64,000 bases of DNA from Derxia lacustris (GCF_002105195.1 NZ_MUHU01000050.1:1-64000); one strand, 5' to 3'. Shown: positions 16,523-28,496, numbered from the stretch's first letter. Notes: a model not told the origin generated them from the sequence alone. Made by a program: numbers and translations.

Positions 16523-17725
16523 TCAGTCGCGGGCCGGCATGAGGCGGGACCCGAGCGGAGCGGTGTCGCGGCGCCGGTCGAGCGCGCCGCTCCAGTACGT
16601 GAGGGCCAGTGCGAGCAGCACTGCGAGCGCGCCGATCCACGGCGTATGCATGAGCCCGAGGTGGGCCACGATCAGCCCGCCGACCCAGGCGGCGCCGGCG
16701 ATCCCCAGGTTGAAGGCGGCGATGTTCAGCCCGGAGGCCACGTCCACGGCCTGCGGCGTGAAGCGCCCGGCCTGCTTCACCACATAGACCTGAAGCCCGG
16801 GCACGTTGCCGAAGGCCACCGCGCCCCAGGCCATCACGGTGATGAGCGCCAGCCACTTGTGCGGCGCGCTGAAGTTGAGCGCCAGCAGCACCGTCGCCAG
16901 CAGGCCGAAGATGATCTTGAGCGCCGGAATCGGCCCGAGCCGGTCGGCCAGCCGGCCGCCCCACAGATTGCCGGCCGCCACCGACACGCCGTACACCAGC
17001 ATCACCCAGCCCACCGCGCCGGTGCTGAAGCCCGACACCTCGGTGAGGATGGGCGCGAGGAAGGTGAACGGAATGAAGCTGCCGCCGTAGCCGATGGCGG
17101 TCTTGGCGTACACCAGCAGCAGGCGCGGCTCGACCAGCACCCTGGCTTGCTGCGCGAGCGATGCCGGCGCGGCGTGGCGGATGTTGGCCGGCACGAACAC
17201 CCAGCTGCCGACAAAGGCCAGCACTCCGAGTGCCGACACCGCCAGGAAGGTCTCGCGCCAGCCGAAGTGCTGGCCGATGAAAGTGCCGAGCGGCACGCCG
17301 GTGACGAGCGCCACCGTCAGCCCGGTAAACATGGTGGCGATCGCGCTGGCGGCTTTCTCCTTCGGCACCAGGCCGGTGGCGAGGGTTGAGCCGATCGAGA
17401 AGAACACGCCGTGCGCCAGGCCGGTAAGCACGCGCGCCGCGATCAGCGAGGCGTAGCCCGGTGCCTGCCAGGCCAGCAGGTTGCCGAGGGTGAACAGCGC
17501 CATCAGGCCGAGCAGCAACTGCTTGCGCGGCAGCCGGCCGGTGAGTGCGGTGAGCAGGGGCGCGCCGACCGCCACGCCAAGCGCATACAGGCTGACCAGC
17601 AGGCCCGCCGACGGCAGGCTGATGCCGAGGTCGGTGGCAACGGTGGGCAGCAGGCCGACGATCACGAACTCGGTCGTGCCGATGGCAAAGGCGCTGAGCG
17701 TCAACGCAAAGAGGGCGAGAGGCAT
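16523..17725 (-). CDS. MFS efflux transporter (YdhP/AraJ-like)
   Basis: A 400-residue twelve-segment major facilitator of the drug/arabinose efflux group. The N-terminal FALTLSAFAIGTTEFVIVGLLPTVA-type segment and the GLAHGVFFSIG motif are diagnostic of this subgroup. It sits between dkgB and a divergent LysR gene. This dkgB/MFS/LysR arrangement is frequent and suggests a transcriptionally controlled response to a small metabolite. The substrate cannot be predicted. A palindrome in the divergent region (17796-17815) is a likely operator. Confidence 0.85.
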   Translation of the reverse strand: MPLALFALTLSAFAIGTTEFVIVGLLPTVATDLGISLPSAGLLVSLYALGVAVGAPLLTALTGRLPRKQLLLGLMALFTLGNLLAWQAPGYASLIAARVLTGLAHGVFFSIGSTLATGLVPKEKAASAIATMFTGLTVALVTGVPLGTFIGQHFGWRETFLAVSALGVLAFVGSWVFVPANIRHAAPASLAQQARVLVEPRLLLVYAKTAIGYGGSFIPFTFLAPILTEVSGFSTGAVGWVMLVYGVSVAAGNLWGGRLADRLGPIPALKIIFGLLATVLLALNFSAPHKWLALITVMAWGAVAFGNVPGLQVYVVKQAGRFTPQAVDVASGLNIAAFNLGIAGAAWVGGLIVAHLGLMHTPWIGALAVLLALALTYWSGALDRRRDTAPLGSRLMPARD

Positions 17726-17795
17726 GTCGAACTCCGAAGGAATGCGGCGGAGTGTGGGATGCGCTCTCTTGCAGAAACAGACGGTTGTCGGCAGA

Positions 17796-17815
17796 TGACT
17801 CTTGCGTCAGAGTCA
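17796..17815. promoter_or_regulatory. Candidate LysR operator in the MFS/LysR divergent region
   Basis: TGACTC and GAGTCA form a perfect inverted repeat separated by 8 bases. It lies between the divergently transcribed MFS gene and the LysR gene, 36 bases before the LysR start. That is the usual place for a LysR-type autoregulatory site. Confidence 0.55.
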
Positions 17816-17851
17816 ACAGTCAGCCAGTGCCGACGAGCTCCGATCTCCGCG

Positions 17852-18745
17852 ATGAAAACCACGCTCGATGAATTGCAGGCCCTTGTTGCGGTGATCGATG
17901 CCGGCTCCATCACCGCCGCCGCGGCGCGGTTGAACCAGACCGTCTCGGGCGTCAGCCGTGCGCTTGGCCGGCTGGAGAACAAGCTCGATGCCACGTTGCT
18001 GCGCCGCACCACGCGACGGCTCGAACTGACCGAGGAGGGGAGCGCCTTCCTGGCCCATGCACGCACCATCCTCGCTGCGGTGGATGCGGCCGAGGAGCAG
18101 ATGGCAGCGCGCCGCGAACAGCCCGCCGGCCGGCTGCGCGTGAATGCGGCGACGCCCTTCATGCTGCACAGCGTGGTGCCGCTGGTGCCGGCGTTCCGGC
18201 GCGCCTATCCGCGGATCGCGCTCGAACTCGATACCGATGAGCTCAACATCGACTTGCTCGAACGCCAGACCGACATCGCCATCCGCATCGGGCCGCTGCG
18301 CAATTCCACGCTGCATGCACGGCCGCTGGGCACCAGCCGGCTGCGCGTGCTGGCCAGTCCGGGCTATCTCGCCGAGCGCGGAACGCCGTTGACCGTGGCG
18401 AGTCTGGCCGACCATGTGCTGCTGGGCTTTACCCAGCCCGAGTCGCTCAACCGCTGGCCCTTGCGCAGCGAGCAGGGCGACGAATGGCCAGTGGCGCCGG
18501 CCATTCTGGCGTCGAGTGGCGAGACGCTGCGCCAGCTGGCCTTGCAGGACGCCGGCATCGTCTGCCTGTCCGATTTCATGACGGCTGCCGACCGCGAGCG
18601 CGGCGCACTGGTGCAGCTGCTGGGGCCCGACACCGCCGATGTGCGGCAGCCGATCAACGCCGTGTACTACCGCAACACCCAGCTCGCGGCGCGGATTGCC
18701 TGCTTTCTGGACTTTGTGGCCGAGCGGCTGGCCGCCATGCGCTGA
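17852..18745 (+). CDS. LysR-family transcriptional regulator
   Basis: A 297-residue LysR-type regulator. The N-terminal winged helix-turn-helix covers about residues 1-65 (TLDELQALVAVIDAGSITAAAA-, then SRALGRLENKLDATLLRR). The effector domain follows from about 90, with ERQTDIAIRIGPL marking the periplasmic-binding-like fold. The start at ATG 17852 gives the standard N-terminus. It is divergent from the MFS-dkgB pair, so it probably controls that pair and itself. The inducer is unknown. Confidence 0.9.
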   Translation: MKTTLDELQALVAVIDAGSITAAAARLNQTVSGVSRALGRLENKLDATLLRRTTRRLELTEEGSAFLAHARTILAAVDAAEEQMAARREQPAGRLRVNAATPFMLHSVVPLVPAFRRAYPRIALELDTDELNIDLLERQTDIAIRIGPLRNSTLHARPLGTSRLRVLASPGYLAERGTPLTVASLADHVLLGFTQPESLNRWPLRSEQGDEWPVAPAILASSGETLRQLALQDAGIVCLSDFMTAADRERGALVQLLGPDTADVRQPINAVYYRNTQLAARIACFLDFVAERLAAMR

Positions 18746-18751
18746 AGCGCG

Positions 18752-19759
18752 TCAGCCGGCCGCCAGCAGCGCGTCGATGCGCGCGAGATGCGGCTGCTTC
18801 TCGGCCTCGGGCAGGAAGGCGGCCTCGATGGAATTGCGCGCCAGCTGCGCCACCTCGGCGCGCGTCAGGCCGAGCGCCGCGGCGGTCTGGCGATAGTTCT
18901 CCAGCACATAGCCGCCGAAATAGGCCGGGTCGTCGGAGTTGACCGTGACCGCCACGCCCTGGTCGAGCATGGTCTTGAGGTTGTGCTCGGCCAGCGTCCT
19001 GAACACGCAGAGCTTGACGTTGGACAGCGGGCAGACGGTGAGCGGCATGCGCTCGGCCACCAGCCGGGCCATCAGCGCCGGGTCTTCCAGGCTGCGCACG
19101 CCGTGGTCGATGCGGCTCACCTTGAGCAGATCGAGCGCCTCGTACACGTAGGCCGGCGGGCCTTCCTCGCCGGCATGGGCGACGGTCAGATAGCCGAGCT
19201 CGCGGGCGCGCGCGAACACGCGCTCGAACTTGCTCGGCGGATGGCCGACCTCGCTCGAATCGAGGCCGACGGCGGTGATCCAGTCGCGCCAGGGCGTGGC
19301 GGCCTCCAGCGTGGCGAAGGCGTCTTCCTCGCTCAGGTGGCGCAGAAAGCACATGACGAGCCGCGAACTGATGCCGAACCGGGCGGCGGCGGCGTCGAGC
19401 GCGCGCTTGAGGCCGGGCATGAACACCTCGAAGCCGATGCCGCGCGCGGTATGGGTCTGCGGATCGAAGAACAGCTCGGTGTGCACCACGCCGTCGGCCT
19501 GGGCGCGTTCGAGATAGGCCCAGGTCATGTCGTAGAAGTCCTGCTCGTCGCGCAGCACGTCGGCGCCGGCGTAGTAGATGTCGAGGAAGGACTGGAGATC
19601 GCTGAAGTCGTAGGCGGCACGCAGCGCCTCGACGCTCGGGTACTTGAGCGCGACGCCGTGCTTGCCGGCGAGGCGGAACACGGTCTCCGGTTCGAGCGAA
19701 CCCTCGATGTGCAGATGCAGTTCGGCCTTGGGCAGGGCGCGCAGGAAGTCGTCGTTCAT
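18752..19759 (-). CDS. add: Adenosine/adenine deaminase
   Basis: A 335-residue amidohydrolase-fold deaminase of purine bases or nucleosides, active in purine salvage. Metal ligands H15 and H17 lie in ELHLHIEGSLEP, the catalytic HAGEEG motif is in the middle, and SDDPAYFGG holds the metal-binding Asp near the C-terminus. The CPLSNVKL motif resembles the branch that includes fungal-type adenine deaminases, so adenine may be the true substrate. It is convergent with LysR (6 bases apart) and divergent from the hydrolase gene; no operator is obvious between them. Confidence 0.9.
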   Translation of the reverse strand: MNDDFLRALPKAELHLHIEGSLEPETVFRLAGKHGVALKYPSVEALRAAYDFSDLQSFLDIYYAGADVLRDEQDFYDMTWAYLERAQADGVVHTELFFDPQTHTARGIGFEVFMPGLKRALDAAAARFGISSRLVMCFLRHLSEEDAFATLEAATPWRDWITAVGLDSSEVGHPPSKFERVFARARELGYLTVAHAGEEGPPAYVYEALDLLKVSRIDHGVRSLEDPALMARLVAERMPLTVCPLSNVKLCVFRTLAEHNLKTMLDQGVAVTVNSDDPAYFGGYVLENYRQTAAALGLTRAEVAQLARNSIEAAFLPEAEKQPHLARIDALLAAG

Positions 19760-19928
19760 GGCTGGCTCGCGGAAGAGAAGGGCGGCGAAAGCGCGAAGTT
19801 TGCTTGAGCCGGACTGCGCATGGGCATCGGCCGACCGGCGTGCGCTGTCATCGATCGATACCGATGCCGCCTCGGCAGCTTGCGATGATGCGCTGCAACA
19901 CCGCTCCTCCCTTCATAACGAGAACGCC

Positions 19929-21036
19929 ATGCACGACTCACTCCTGCCGCACACCTTCAGCGCGCTGTCGATGACGGCGCACAGCTTTCACCGGCTGGCC
20001 GCGAGCCGCTGGGCCTGCGCCGAGCCGCAGGCGCGGCTGATCTGCGCCCACGGCCTCACGCGCAACCGGCACGACTTCGAGCCGCTGGCGCGCGCGCTGC
20101 AAGCCGAGATCGAGGTGCTGAGCTTCGATTTCAGCGGCCGGGGCGACAGCGACCGGCTGGCCGCGCCGAGCGATTACGGCTTTGCCCAGTACGAGATGGA
20201 TGCGCTGGCGGTGCTGTCGGCGATCGAGCATCGCGCGGCGGCCTGGCCCACGGCGCAGCGGTCGCACGGCCCCGAGCCGCAGGCGCGGGTGCGCCATCAC
20301 AAGCCCAACTGGTGGCAGCGGCTGCTCGGCTTTCGGCCGCCGCTGGTGCTGGGCGGCGAGGAGGCGCCCGAGCCGGCGCGTCATCCGCGCGGCCGGCTGC
20401 CGACGGTCTGGCTCGGCACCTCGATGGGCGGCCTGGTGGGCCTGATGCTGGCGGCGCGCGCCAACACGCCGATCGATGCGCTGGTGCTCAACGACGTGGG
20501 CCCGATGGTGCCGTGGACCGGCATCTCGCGGCTGGCCAGCTATGTGGGCCGGCACACGCGCTTCGACACCCAGGAAGAGGTCGAGGCGCATCTGCGCGAC
20601 GTCTGCCGTGACTTCGGCCCGCTCACCGACGAGCAGTGGGCGACGCTCGCCGCCACCAGCGCCGAGGCCGACGGCAAGGGCGGCCATGCGCTGCGCTACG
20701 ACCCGGCCATCGCGCGCGGGCTGGCGCTGGGCGGCGGGCTGTTCGGCCGTACCGGCCTGCGCTGGTGGGAGGGCGTCGACCTCTGGCATCTGTGGGAGCA
20801 GGTGCATTGCCCGGTGCTGGTGCTGCGCGGCGCCGAGTCGGACATCCTGCCCGAGGCGGTCGCGCGCGAGATGCAGCGGCGCAAGCCGCAGACGCGCGTC
20901 GTGGAGTTCGCCGGCGTGGGCCATGCGCCGGCGCTGGTCGATGCGGCGCAGATCGCCGAGGTGCGCCGCTTTGTGCTGGAGCAGGCGGCGCGGGCGCCGG
21001 CGCGCGCCGAGCCGCCGCTCGGTCAGCTGCGGCCGC

Positions 21037-21047
<11 letters not shown>
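19929..21047 (+). CDS. Alpha/beta hydrolase with long internal insertion
   Basis: A 372-residue alpha/beta-hydrolase-fold protein of unknown substrate. The oxyanion-hole strand (ICAHGLTRNRHDFEPLA), FDFSGRGDSD, the nucleophile elbow GTSMGG with Ser165, an acid in GAESDILPE and the histidine in GVGHAPALVD are all present. A stretch of about 60 residues rich in Trp, Pro and Arg lies between FAQYEMDALA and the elbow strand, longer than in ordinary family members. Its end overlaps the convergent tex gene by 11 bases. Confidence 0.8.
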
Positions 21048-23433
<2,386 letters not shown>

Positions 23434-23481
23434 CCAATACCTCTTTCCCGTCGGGCTGCTGCAAAGGGCGCGCATTGTGCC

Positions 23482-24186
23482 ATGGCGGTTTTGGCCGTTT
23501 TTGCGCTCGTTTCCCCTGCGCAGGCGGCCGCCGAAGGCGATCCGATCCAGGCCCCGGCCACGGTCGTGAGCCGCGATTTCCCGCCCAACAGCTTTGGCGG
23601 CGAAGGCCGCATCGCCGCCGCGCGCGCCGCGGTCGAGCAGGCCCGGCACAGCGTCGCCTGGGCTGTCTACGACGCCGAAGTCGCCTGCCACCGCCGCTTC
23701 CTCGTCTCGAACTGCCTGCGCGACGTCAAGCTGCGCGCCCGCAGCGCCTATGGCGAATTGCGCGAGGTGGAGCTGGGCGCCGTCCGCACCGAGCGCGAGG
23801 CCGCCGACCGTGATCGCCAGCAGGCGCGCGACCGTGCCGCCGCCGAGGCCCTGGCCGGCAGCGAAACCGCCCGCGTCCGGGCCGAGCAGGATCAGGCCGA
23901 TCTGGCGCGGCGCCAGGCCGAATCCGAACGCGCCCGGACCGAATTCGACGCTGCCGCGCCGGCGCGCGAACGCAATGCCGATGCCGAACTGCGCCGCCGC
24001 GCCGAGCGCGAGGCCGCGCGCGACAAGGCCATCGCCGAGCAGGCCGCGCAGCGCGCCGCCGCCCAGCGCGACTACGAGCGCAAGCAGACCGAGGCCCGCG
24101 CCCGGCAGGAAGAAATGGCGCGCCGCCGCGCCGAGCGTCAGGGCAATGCCAGCCCGGCACCCGCCGCCTCAGACGCGCAGCAGTGA
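23482..24186 (+). CDS. Predicted exported coiled-coil protein of unknown function
   Basis: A 234-residue protein of unknown function. The first 18 residues (MAVLAVFALVSPAQAAAE) look like a short signal peptide ending in an AxA site, though there is no positive charge before the hydrophobic core. A domain with two cysteines (ACHRRFLVSNCLRD) comes next. From about residue 90 to 225 the sequence is a highly charged Arg/Glu/Ala/Gln helix, very likely a long coiled coil resembling the middle of TolA. It sits alone between tex and the PP2C gene. Confidence 0.65.
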   Translation: MAVLAVFALVSPAQAAAEGDPIQAPATVVSRDFPPNSFGGEGRIAAARAAVEQARHSVAWAVYDAEVACHRRFLVSNCLRDVKLRARSAYGELREVELGAVRTEREAADRDRQQARDRAAAEALAGSETARVRAEQDQADLARRQAESERARTEFDAAAPARERNADAELRRRAEREAARDKAIAEQAAQRAAAQRDYERKQTEARARQEEMARRRAERQGNASPAPAASDAQQ

Positions 24187-24196
24187 GCGAGTCGAT

Positions 24197-25006
24197 TCAG
24201 GCAGCGTCGTTTTCCAGCAACTTCACGATGGCAAAGGTGCAGTTGTCACCCTTGCCGCGGGCTCGGTAGCGCGCGTGCTCGATCAGCGATTCGGACGCTT
24301 CTCGGGCCGATCCGGCGGTGACCATCTGGCCGAGTTCCTCGTCGGAAAAGTAATGCCAGAGCCCGTCGGTGCAGAGCAGAAAACTGTCGCCGGCGGCAAT
24401 GTCGCGGGTTTCTCCGAAATCGATGACCGGCGGCTTTTCGGTGCCGAGCGCACTTGTCAGTACGTGCCCCATGCGATGGTGGGCCGCGCCTTCGCGATCG
24501 AGTTTTCCAATCCGGATCAAGTGCTCGACATAGGAATGATCGGTGGTGCGGAATTCGAGCTTCGATCCCTTGAAGTAGTACAGGCGCGAATCGCCGACAT
24601 GGGCCCAACTCACCAAATCGGGCTGGATCACCATTGCGGCGAAAGTGCTGTGCGGTTCTTTCTCGGCGGTGGCGCCCGTCAGCTGAATGACGGTATGCGC
24701 TTCGCGGATGATTTCGGCGAGAAGATCGGGAACCGACTGATGCGCCGGATTGAAGTCGTCGAAAAGCGTGCGCGAGGTGGAAAGCACTTGCTCTGCCGCC
24801 AGCGCACCGCCGGTGCGCCCGCCCATGCCGTCGGCCACCACGGCCAGCGCGCAGCCCGAGGCACGGCGGCTGGTGAACACGCCGGCCCGATCCTGCTGCT
24901 CGCGCCGATCGCCGATATGCTGGCCGATGCACGCCGACAACAGAAAACGCGCCGAACCCAGTCGTGACGGAAGATGTTGCGGCGTGGTGCGACGCAGCGA
25001 AGGCAT
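24197..25006 (-). CDS. PP2C-family serine/threonine protein phosphatase
   Basis: A 269-residue metal-dependent protein phosphatase of the bacterial PrpC/Stp group. The expected motifs are present in order: RREQQDRAGVF, VVADGMGGRTGG, WAHVGDSRLYYF, LLCTDGLWHYF and GKGDNCTFAIVKL, which together supply the two-metal centre. The start at ATG 25006 is set by a GAGGAAAG ribosome-binding site 5 bases upstream; a longer open frame to 25201 is rejected. No partner kinase gene is in the window. It is divergent from the small YdcH-like gene. Confidence 0.9.
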   Translation of the reverse strand: MPSLRRTTPQHLPSRLGSARFLLSACIGQHIGDRREQQDRAGVFTSRRASGCALAVVADGMGGRTGGALAAEQVLSTSRTLFDDFNPAHQSVPDLLAEIIREAHTVIQLTGATAEKEPHSTFAAMVIQPDLVSWAHVGDSRLYYFKGSKLEFRTTDHSYVEHLIRIGKLDREGAAHHRMGHVLTSALGTEKPPVIDFGETRDIAAGDSFLLCTDGLWHYFSDEELGQMVTAGSAREASESLIEHARYRARGKGDNCTFAIVKLLENDAA

Positions 25007-25121
25007 TACGCTTTCCTCACCGGGCACAATTGCGGAGTTGGACGGATATTGTCGGGGCGCCATCATTGGCACAGCGTTTCCAGCATGGCAGTCAATCAAA
25101 TACACGAACCGGAGGCCGGTC

Positions 25122-25325
25122 TTGGCAAAAGATCTGGATGCAATCGCGAAGCAAATCATCGAATTGCAAATCGAGCACCGCGATCTCGACGATGTGATCA
25201 CGCGGCTTTGCGCTACGCCGGTCCAGGATGAACTTCAAATTCGTCGCCTGAAGAAGAGAAAACTGCAAATCAAGGATCAGATCACCTGGTTGCAGATCCA
25301 GTTGACGCCGGACATTCCAGCATAG
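25122..25325 (+). CDS. Small YdcH/DUF465-family protein
   Basis: A 67-residue protein of the YdcH (DUF465) family of unknown function, predicted to be a helical hairpin. The second half carries the family hallmark LQIRRLKKRKLQIKDQI. The start is a TTG, supported by a GGAGG ribosome-binding site at 25111-25115, 6 bases upstream. It is therefore easily missed when only ATG starts are considered. The gene diverges from the PP2C phosphatase with 115 bases between. Confidence 0.8.
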   Translation: MAKDLDAIAKQIIELQIEHRDLDDVITRLCATPVQDELQIRRLKKRKLQIKDQITWLQIQLTPDIPA

Positions 25326-25450
25326 CGATGCCCGGTCGCGCGTGATTTCGCTCACTAGGCGTTGCGACGATTAAAACGTGATTCGACCGCTTTTCAAACA
25401 ATCGCTTCGCCCGTAAGGGGTATAGCCACCGCCGACTGGAAAACTCCCTG

Positions 25451-27586
25451 GTGACCGATTCGGAACTTCCTCCCAGCGAAACCGCTCCGCCGCCTGTCGT
25501 GTCGCCCGGCGCGCACGATGCGGAGGTCGAGCGGCTGTTCGCCGCCGACGGTCCAGTCGCGCAGGCCGCAGGTGGTTATCGGCCGCGTGCGGCACAACTG
25601 GAGCTGGCCAAGGCGATCGCCGAGGCGATCGCGCAGCGCGGCGCGCTGGTGGCCGAGGCCGGCACTGGCACCGGCAAGACCTTCGCCTATCTGGCGCCGG
25701 CGCTGCTGTGGGGCGGCAAGGTCATCGTGTCGACCGGCACCAAGACCTTGCAGGACCAGCTCTATCACCGCGACCTGCCGGCGGTGCGCAAGGCGCTCAA
25801 CGTGCCGGTGACGGTGGCGCTGCTCAAGGGGCGCGCCAACTATGTGTGCCACCACCATGCCCGGCGCGCGCTCGACAGCGGCCAGTTCGGCACCCGCGAG
25901 GAAGTCGCGCAGCTGCGCCGCATCCGCAGCTTCATGCTCACCACGCTCACCGGCGACAAGGCCGAACTGGCGTCCGTGCCCGAAGGCTCGCCGGTCTGGG
26001 CCCAGGTCACCTCCACGCGCGACAACTGCATCGGCACCGAATGCGCCGATCACAAGGACTGCTTCGTGATGAAGGCGCGCCGCGAGGCGCAGCAGGCCGA
26101 TGTGATCGTCGTCAACCATCACCTGTTCTTCGCCGACCTGATGCTGCGCGACGAAGGCATCAACGAGCTGCTGCCGGCGGCCAACACGGTCATCTTCGAC
26201 GAGGCGCATCAGCTGCCCGATACCGCGACGCTGTTCTTCGGCGAGTCGCTCGGCAGCTCGCAATTGCTGGAGCTGTGCCGCGACACGGTCGTCGAGGGGC
26301 TGGCGTCGGCGCGCGACGCGGCGCGCTGGCCCGAGCTGGTGGCGCCGCTCGAAAAGGCGGTGCGCGATCTGCGCCTGAGCCTGCCCGGACCGACCGGTGG
26401 CCAGACCCGCGCCGCATTCAAGCTGGCCGCGAGCCAGGTGGCGGTCGCGTCGCCGTTCTGGCCGGCGCTCGACGAGCTGAGCCGCCAGCTCAGGAACGTG
26501 TGCGCTGCGCTCGACGATCAGGCGGTGCGCAGCGAGGAGCTGGAAGCGCTGGCGCGGCGCGCCAACGAGCATGCCGCCCGGCTCGCGCAATGGCGCAGCG
26601 AAGCCGGCCTGCCCGCTGAGCCGCCCGAAGACGAGAGCGAAGCGCCGACCGCCGTGCTGCCGCTCGAAGGCGGCGAGGCCGCTTCCGACGACCCCGACGA
26701 CGCGGCCGACGACGACAAGCGCAGCAACTGGGTCTGCTGGATCGACGTGTTCGCGTCGAGCATCCAGCTGCACCGCTCGCCGCTGTCGGTGGCGCGCATC
26801 TTCCGGCGCGAGCGCGAGGGCTCGCAGCGCGCCTGGATCTTCACCAGCGCCACGCTCGCGGTGAAGCGCGACTTCAGCCATTTCACGCGCCGCATGGGTC
26901 TCGACGACGCGCGCGCCGAATCCTGGCCAAGCCCGTTCGACTATCCGAACCAGGGCCTGCTCTATGCGCCGCCCGGTCTGCCCGAGCCGCAGCATCCCAA
27001 TTACATCGAGGCGGTGGTCGAGGCTGCCTGGCCGCTGATCGAGGCGGCGGGCGGGCGCGCCTTCTTGCTCTGCACCACGCTGCGCGCGGTCGACAAGGCG
27101 GCCGATCTGCTGCGCATCCGGCTGGAGGAGGCGCGCATCCGGCTGCTCAAACAGGGCGACCTGTCGCGCGGCGAGCTGCTCGAGACTTTCCGCAAGTCGG
27201 AGCGCGCGCTGCTGATCGGCAGCCAGAGCTTCTGGGAAGGCATCGATGTGCGCGGCGATGCGCTGTCGCTGGTCATCATCGACAAGCTGCCGTTCGCGCC
27301 GCCCGACGATCCGGTGCTGGCGGCGCGACTGGCCAAGCTCACCGCCGACGGCGGCAACGCCTTCGCGCACTGGCAGCTGCCAGAGGCGGTCATCACGCTC
27401 AAGCAGGGCGCCGGCCGACTGATCCGCAGCGAAACCGATTGCGGCGTGCTGATGATTTGCGACCCGCGGCTCATCTCGAAGCCCTATGGCAAGCGCATCT
27501 GGCAGAGCCTGCCGCCGTTCCGTCGCACCCGGGTGCGCGACGAGGCCATCGGCTTCCTGCGCGACTGCCTCGCGCCACGCGGCTGA
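25451..27586 (+). CDS. DinG/YoaA-type ATP-dependent DNA helicase
   Basis: A 711-residue superfamily 2 iron-sulfur helicase. Walker A (EAGTGTGKT) is at about residues 70-78 and the DEAH box at about 250-253. Cysteines between them (NYVCHHH, then NCIGTECADHKDC) match the 4Fe-4S cluster of XPD/DinG helicases. C-terminal motifs include QSFWEGIDVRG and KQGAGRLIRS. An acidic linker around residues 400-430 is variable in the family. It begins at a GTG without a clear ribosome-binding site. It is followed by a bidirectional terminator shared with bamD. Confidence 0.92.
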   Translation: MTDSELPPSETAPPPVVSPGAHDAEVERLFAADGPVAQAAGGYRPRAAQLELAKAIAEAIAQRGALVAEAGTGTGKTFAYLAPALLWGGKVIVSTGTKTLQDQLYHRDLPAVRKALNVPVTVALLKGRANYVCHHHARRALDSGQFGTREEVAQLRRIRSFMLTTLTGDKAELASVPEGSPVWAQVTSTRDNCIGTECADHKDCFVMKARREAQQADVIVVNHHLFFADLMLRDEGINELLPAANTVIFDEAHQLPDTATLFFGESLGSSQLLELCRDTVVEGLASARDAARWPELVAPLEKAVRDLRLSLPGPTGGQTRAAFKLAASQVAVASPFWPALDELSRQLRNVCAALDDQAVRSEELEALARRANEHAARLAQWRSEAGLPAEPPEDESEAPTAVLPLEGGEAASDDPDDAADDDKRSNWVCWIDVFASSIQLHRSPLSVARIFRREREGSQRAWIFTSATLAVKRDFSHFTRRMGLDDARAESWPSPFDYPNQGLLYAPPGLPEPQHPNYIEAVVEAAWPLIEAAGGRAFLLCTTLRAVDKAADLLRIRLEEARIRLLKQGDLSRGELLETFRKSERALLIGSQSFWEGIDVRGDALSLVIIDKLPFAPPDDPVLAARLAKLTADGGNAFAHWQLPEAVITLKQGAGRLIRSETDCGVLMICDPRLISKPYGKRIWQSLPPFRRTRVRDEAIGFLRDCLAPRG

Positions 27587-27590
27587 CAAC

Positions 27591-27623
27591 AAAAAAGCCG
27601 CGCCATGACAGCAGCGGCTTTTT
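27591..27623. terminator. Bidirectional rho-independent terminator
   Basis: AAAAAGCCGC and GCGGCTTTTT form a 10-bp perfect stem with a 12-base loop between the convergent helicase and bamD genes. A and T runs on both sides make it functional in both directions. Confidence 0.9.
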
Positions 27624-27647
27624 CGGGGGTGGCTCAGGCGCGACGCC

Positions 27648-28496
27648 TTACCAGAACTGCCACCAGCGCTTGTCCGGCGTCGGCAGGCCGTTCTTCAGAT
27701 ACAGGCTGTTCGGGAAGTTCTGCGCCAGCACGCGGCCCACGTCGTCGCGCTGCTGTTCCATGCCGAGTCGCTCGTAGGACGCGAACATGAGATAGAGCGC
27801 CTCCTCGTTCGACAGCGTGGTCTGGAAGTCGCTGATCGCGGTCTGCGCGCGGTTGAGCGCCGCCACATAGGCACCGCGCCGGTAGTAGTAGCGCGCCACA
27901 TGCAGCTCATAGGCCGCCATCGCATTGACCAGCCAGCGCATGCGCGCGCGGCCATCGTCGGAGTAGCGCGAGTCGGGATAGCGCTCGACCAGTTCGCGGA
28001 AGGCGTCGAAGGAATCGTGCAGTGCCTTGGTGTCGCGCTCGGTCGGATCCTGGCGCGAGATGCGGCTGAGGAAGCCGCTGCCGTCATTGAAATTGACCAG
28101 CCCGCGCAGATAGAACATGTAATCGGCGTTGGGATGGTTGGGGTACTGCTTGACGAAGCGGTCGATGGTCGCGAGCGACTGGGCGATGTCGCCGCTTTTC
28201 CACTGCGCATAGGCCTGATCCATCATCGACTGCTGCGCAATGCGCCCGAAGGGATAGCGCGACTGGATCTGGTCGTACTTCTTGCTCGCTGCATCCCAGG
28301 CGCCGCCGCTCAGGTCTTCCTTGGCGTCGGCATACAATTCCTCGGCGCTCTGGTTTTTCTTGGGTGTGCTGCCGCAGGCGCCCAGGCCCGCAATCATCGC
28401 GACAACCAATACCGCCCGCGCCGCGCTGCGCATCCAGATTGCCTGCCGCGCCTTGTCGGACCGGCTTGCGCCGCCCCGCGTGATCCGCTCCGCCAT
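27648..28496 (-). CDS. bamD: Outer membrane assembly lipoprotein BamD
   Basis: A lipoprotein of up to 282 residues in the BAM complex, which inserts beta-barrel proteins into the outer membrane. The lipobox LGAC is followed by GSTPKKNQSAEELYADAKEDL, and five TPR repeats follow (FGRIAQQSMMDQAYAQWKSG, YPNHPNADYMFYLRG and so on). The annotated ATG puts the lipid-modified Cys at 41. The internal ATG at 28433 would put it at 20, a more usual signal-peptide length, and is a good alternative. It is divergent from rluD, as is common in Burkholderiales. Confidence 0.94.
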   Translation of the reverse strand: MAERITRGGASRSDKARQAIWMRSAARAVLVVAMIAGLGACGSTPKKNQSAEELYADAKEDLSGGAWDAASKKYDQIQSRYPFGRIAQQSMMDQAYAQWKSGDIAQSLATIDRFVKQYPNHPNADYMFYLRGLVNFNDGSGFLSRISRQDPTERDTKALHDSFDAFRELVERYPDSRYSDDGRARMRWLVNAMAAYELHVARYYYRRGAYVAALNRAQTAISDFQTTLSNEEALYLMFASYERLGMEQQRDDVGRVLAQNFPNSLYLKNGLPTPDKRWWQFW

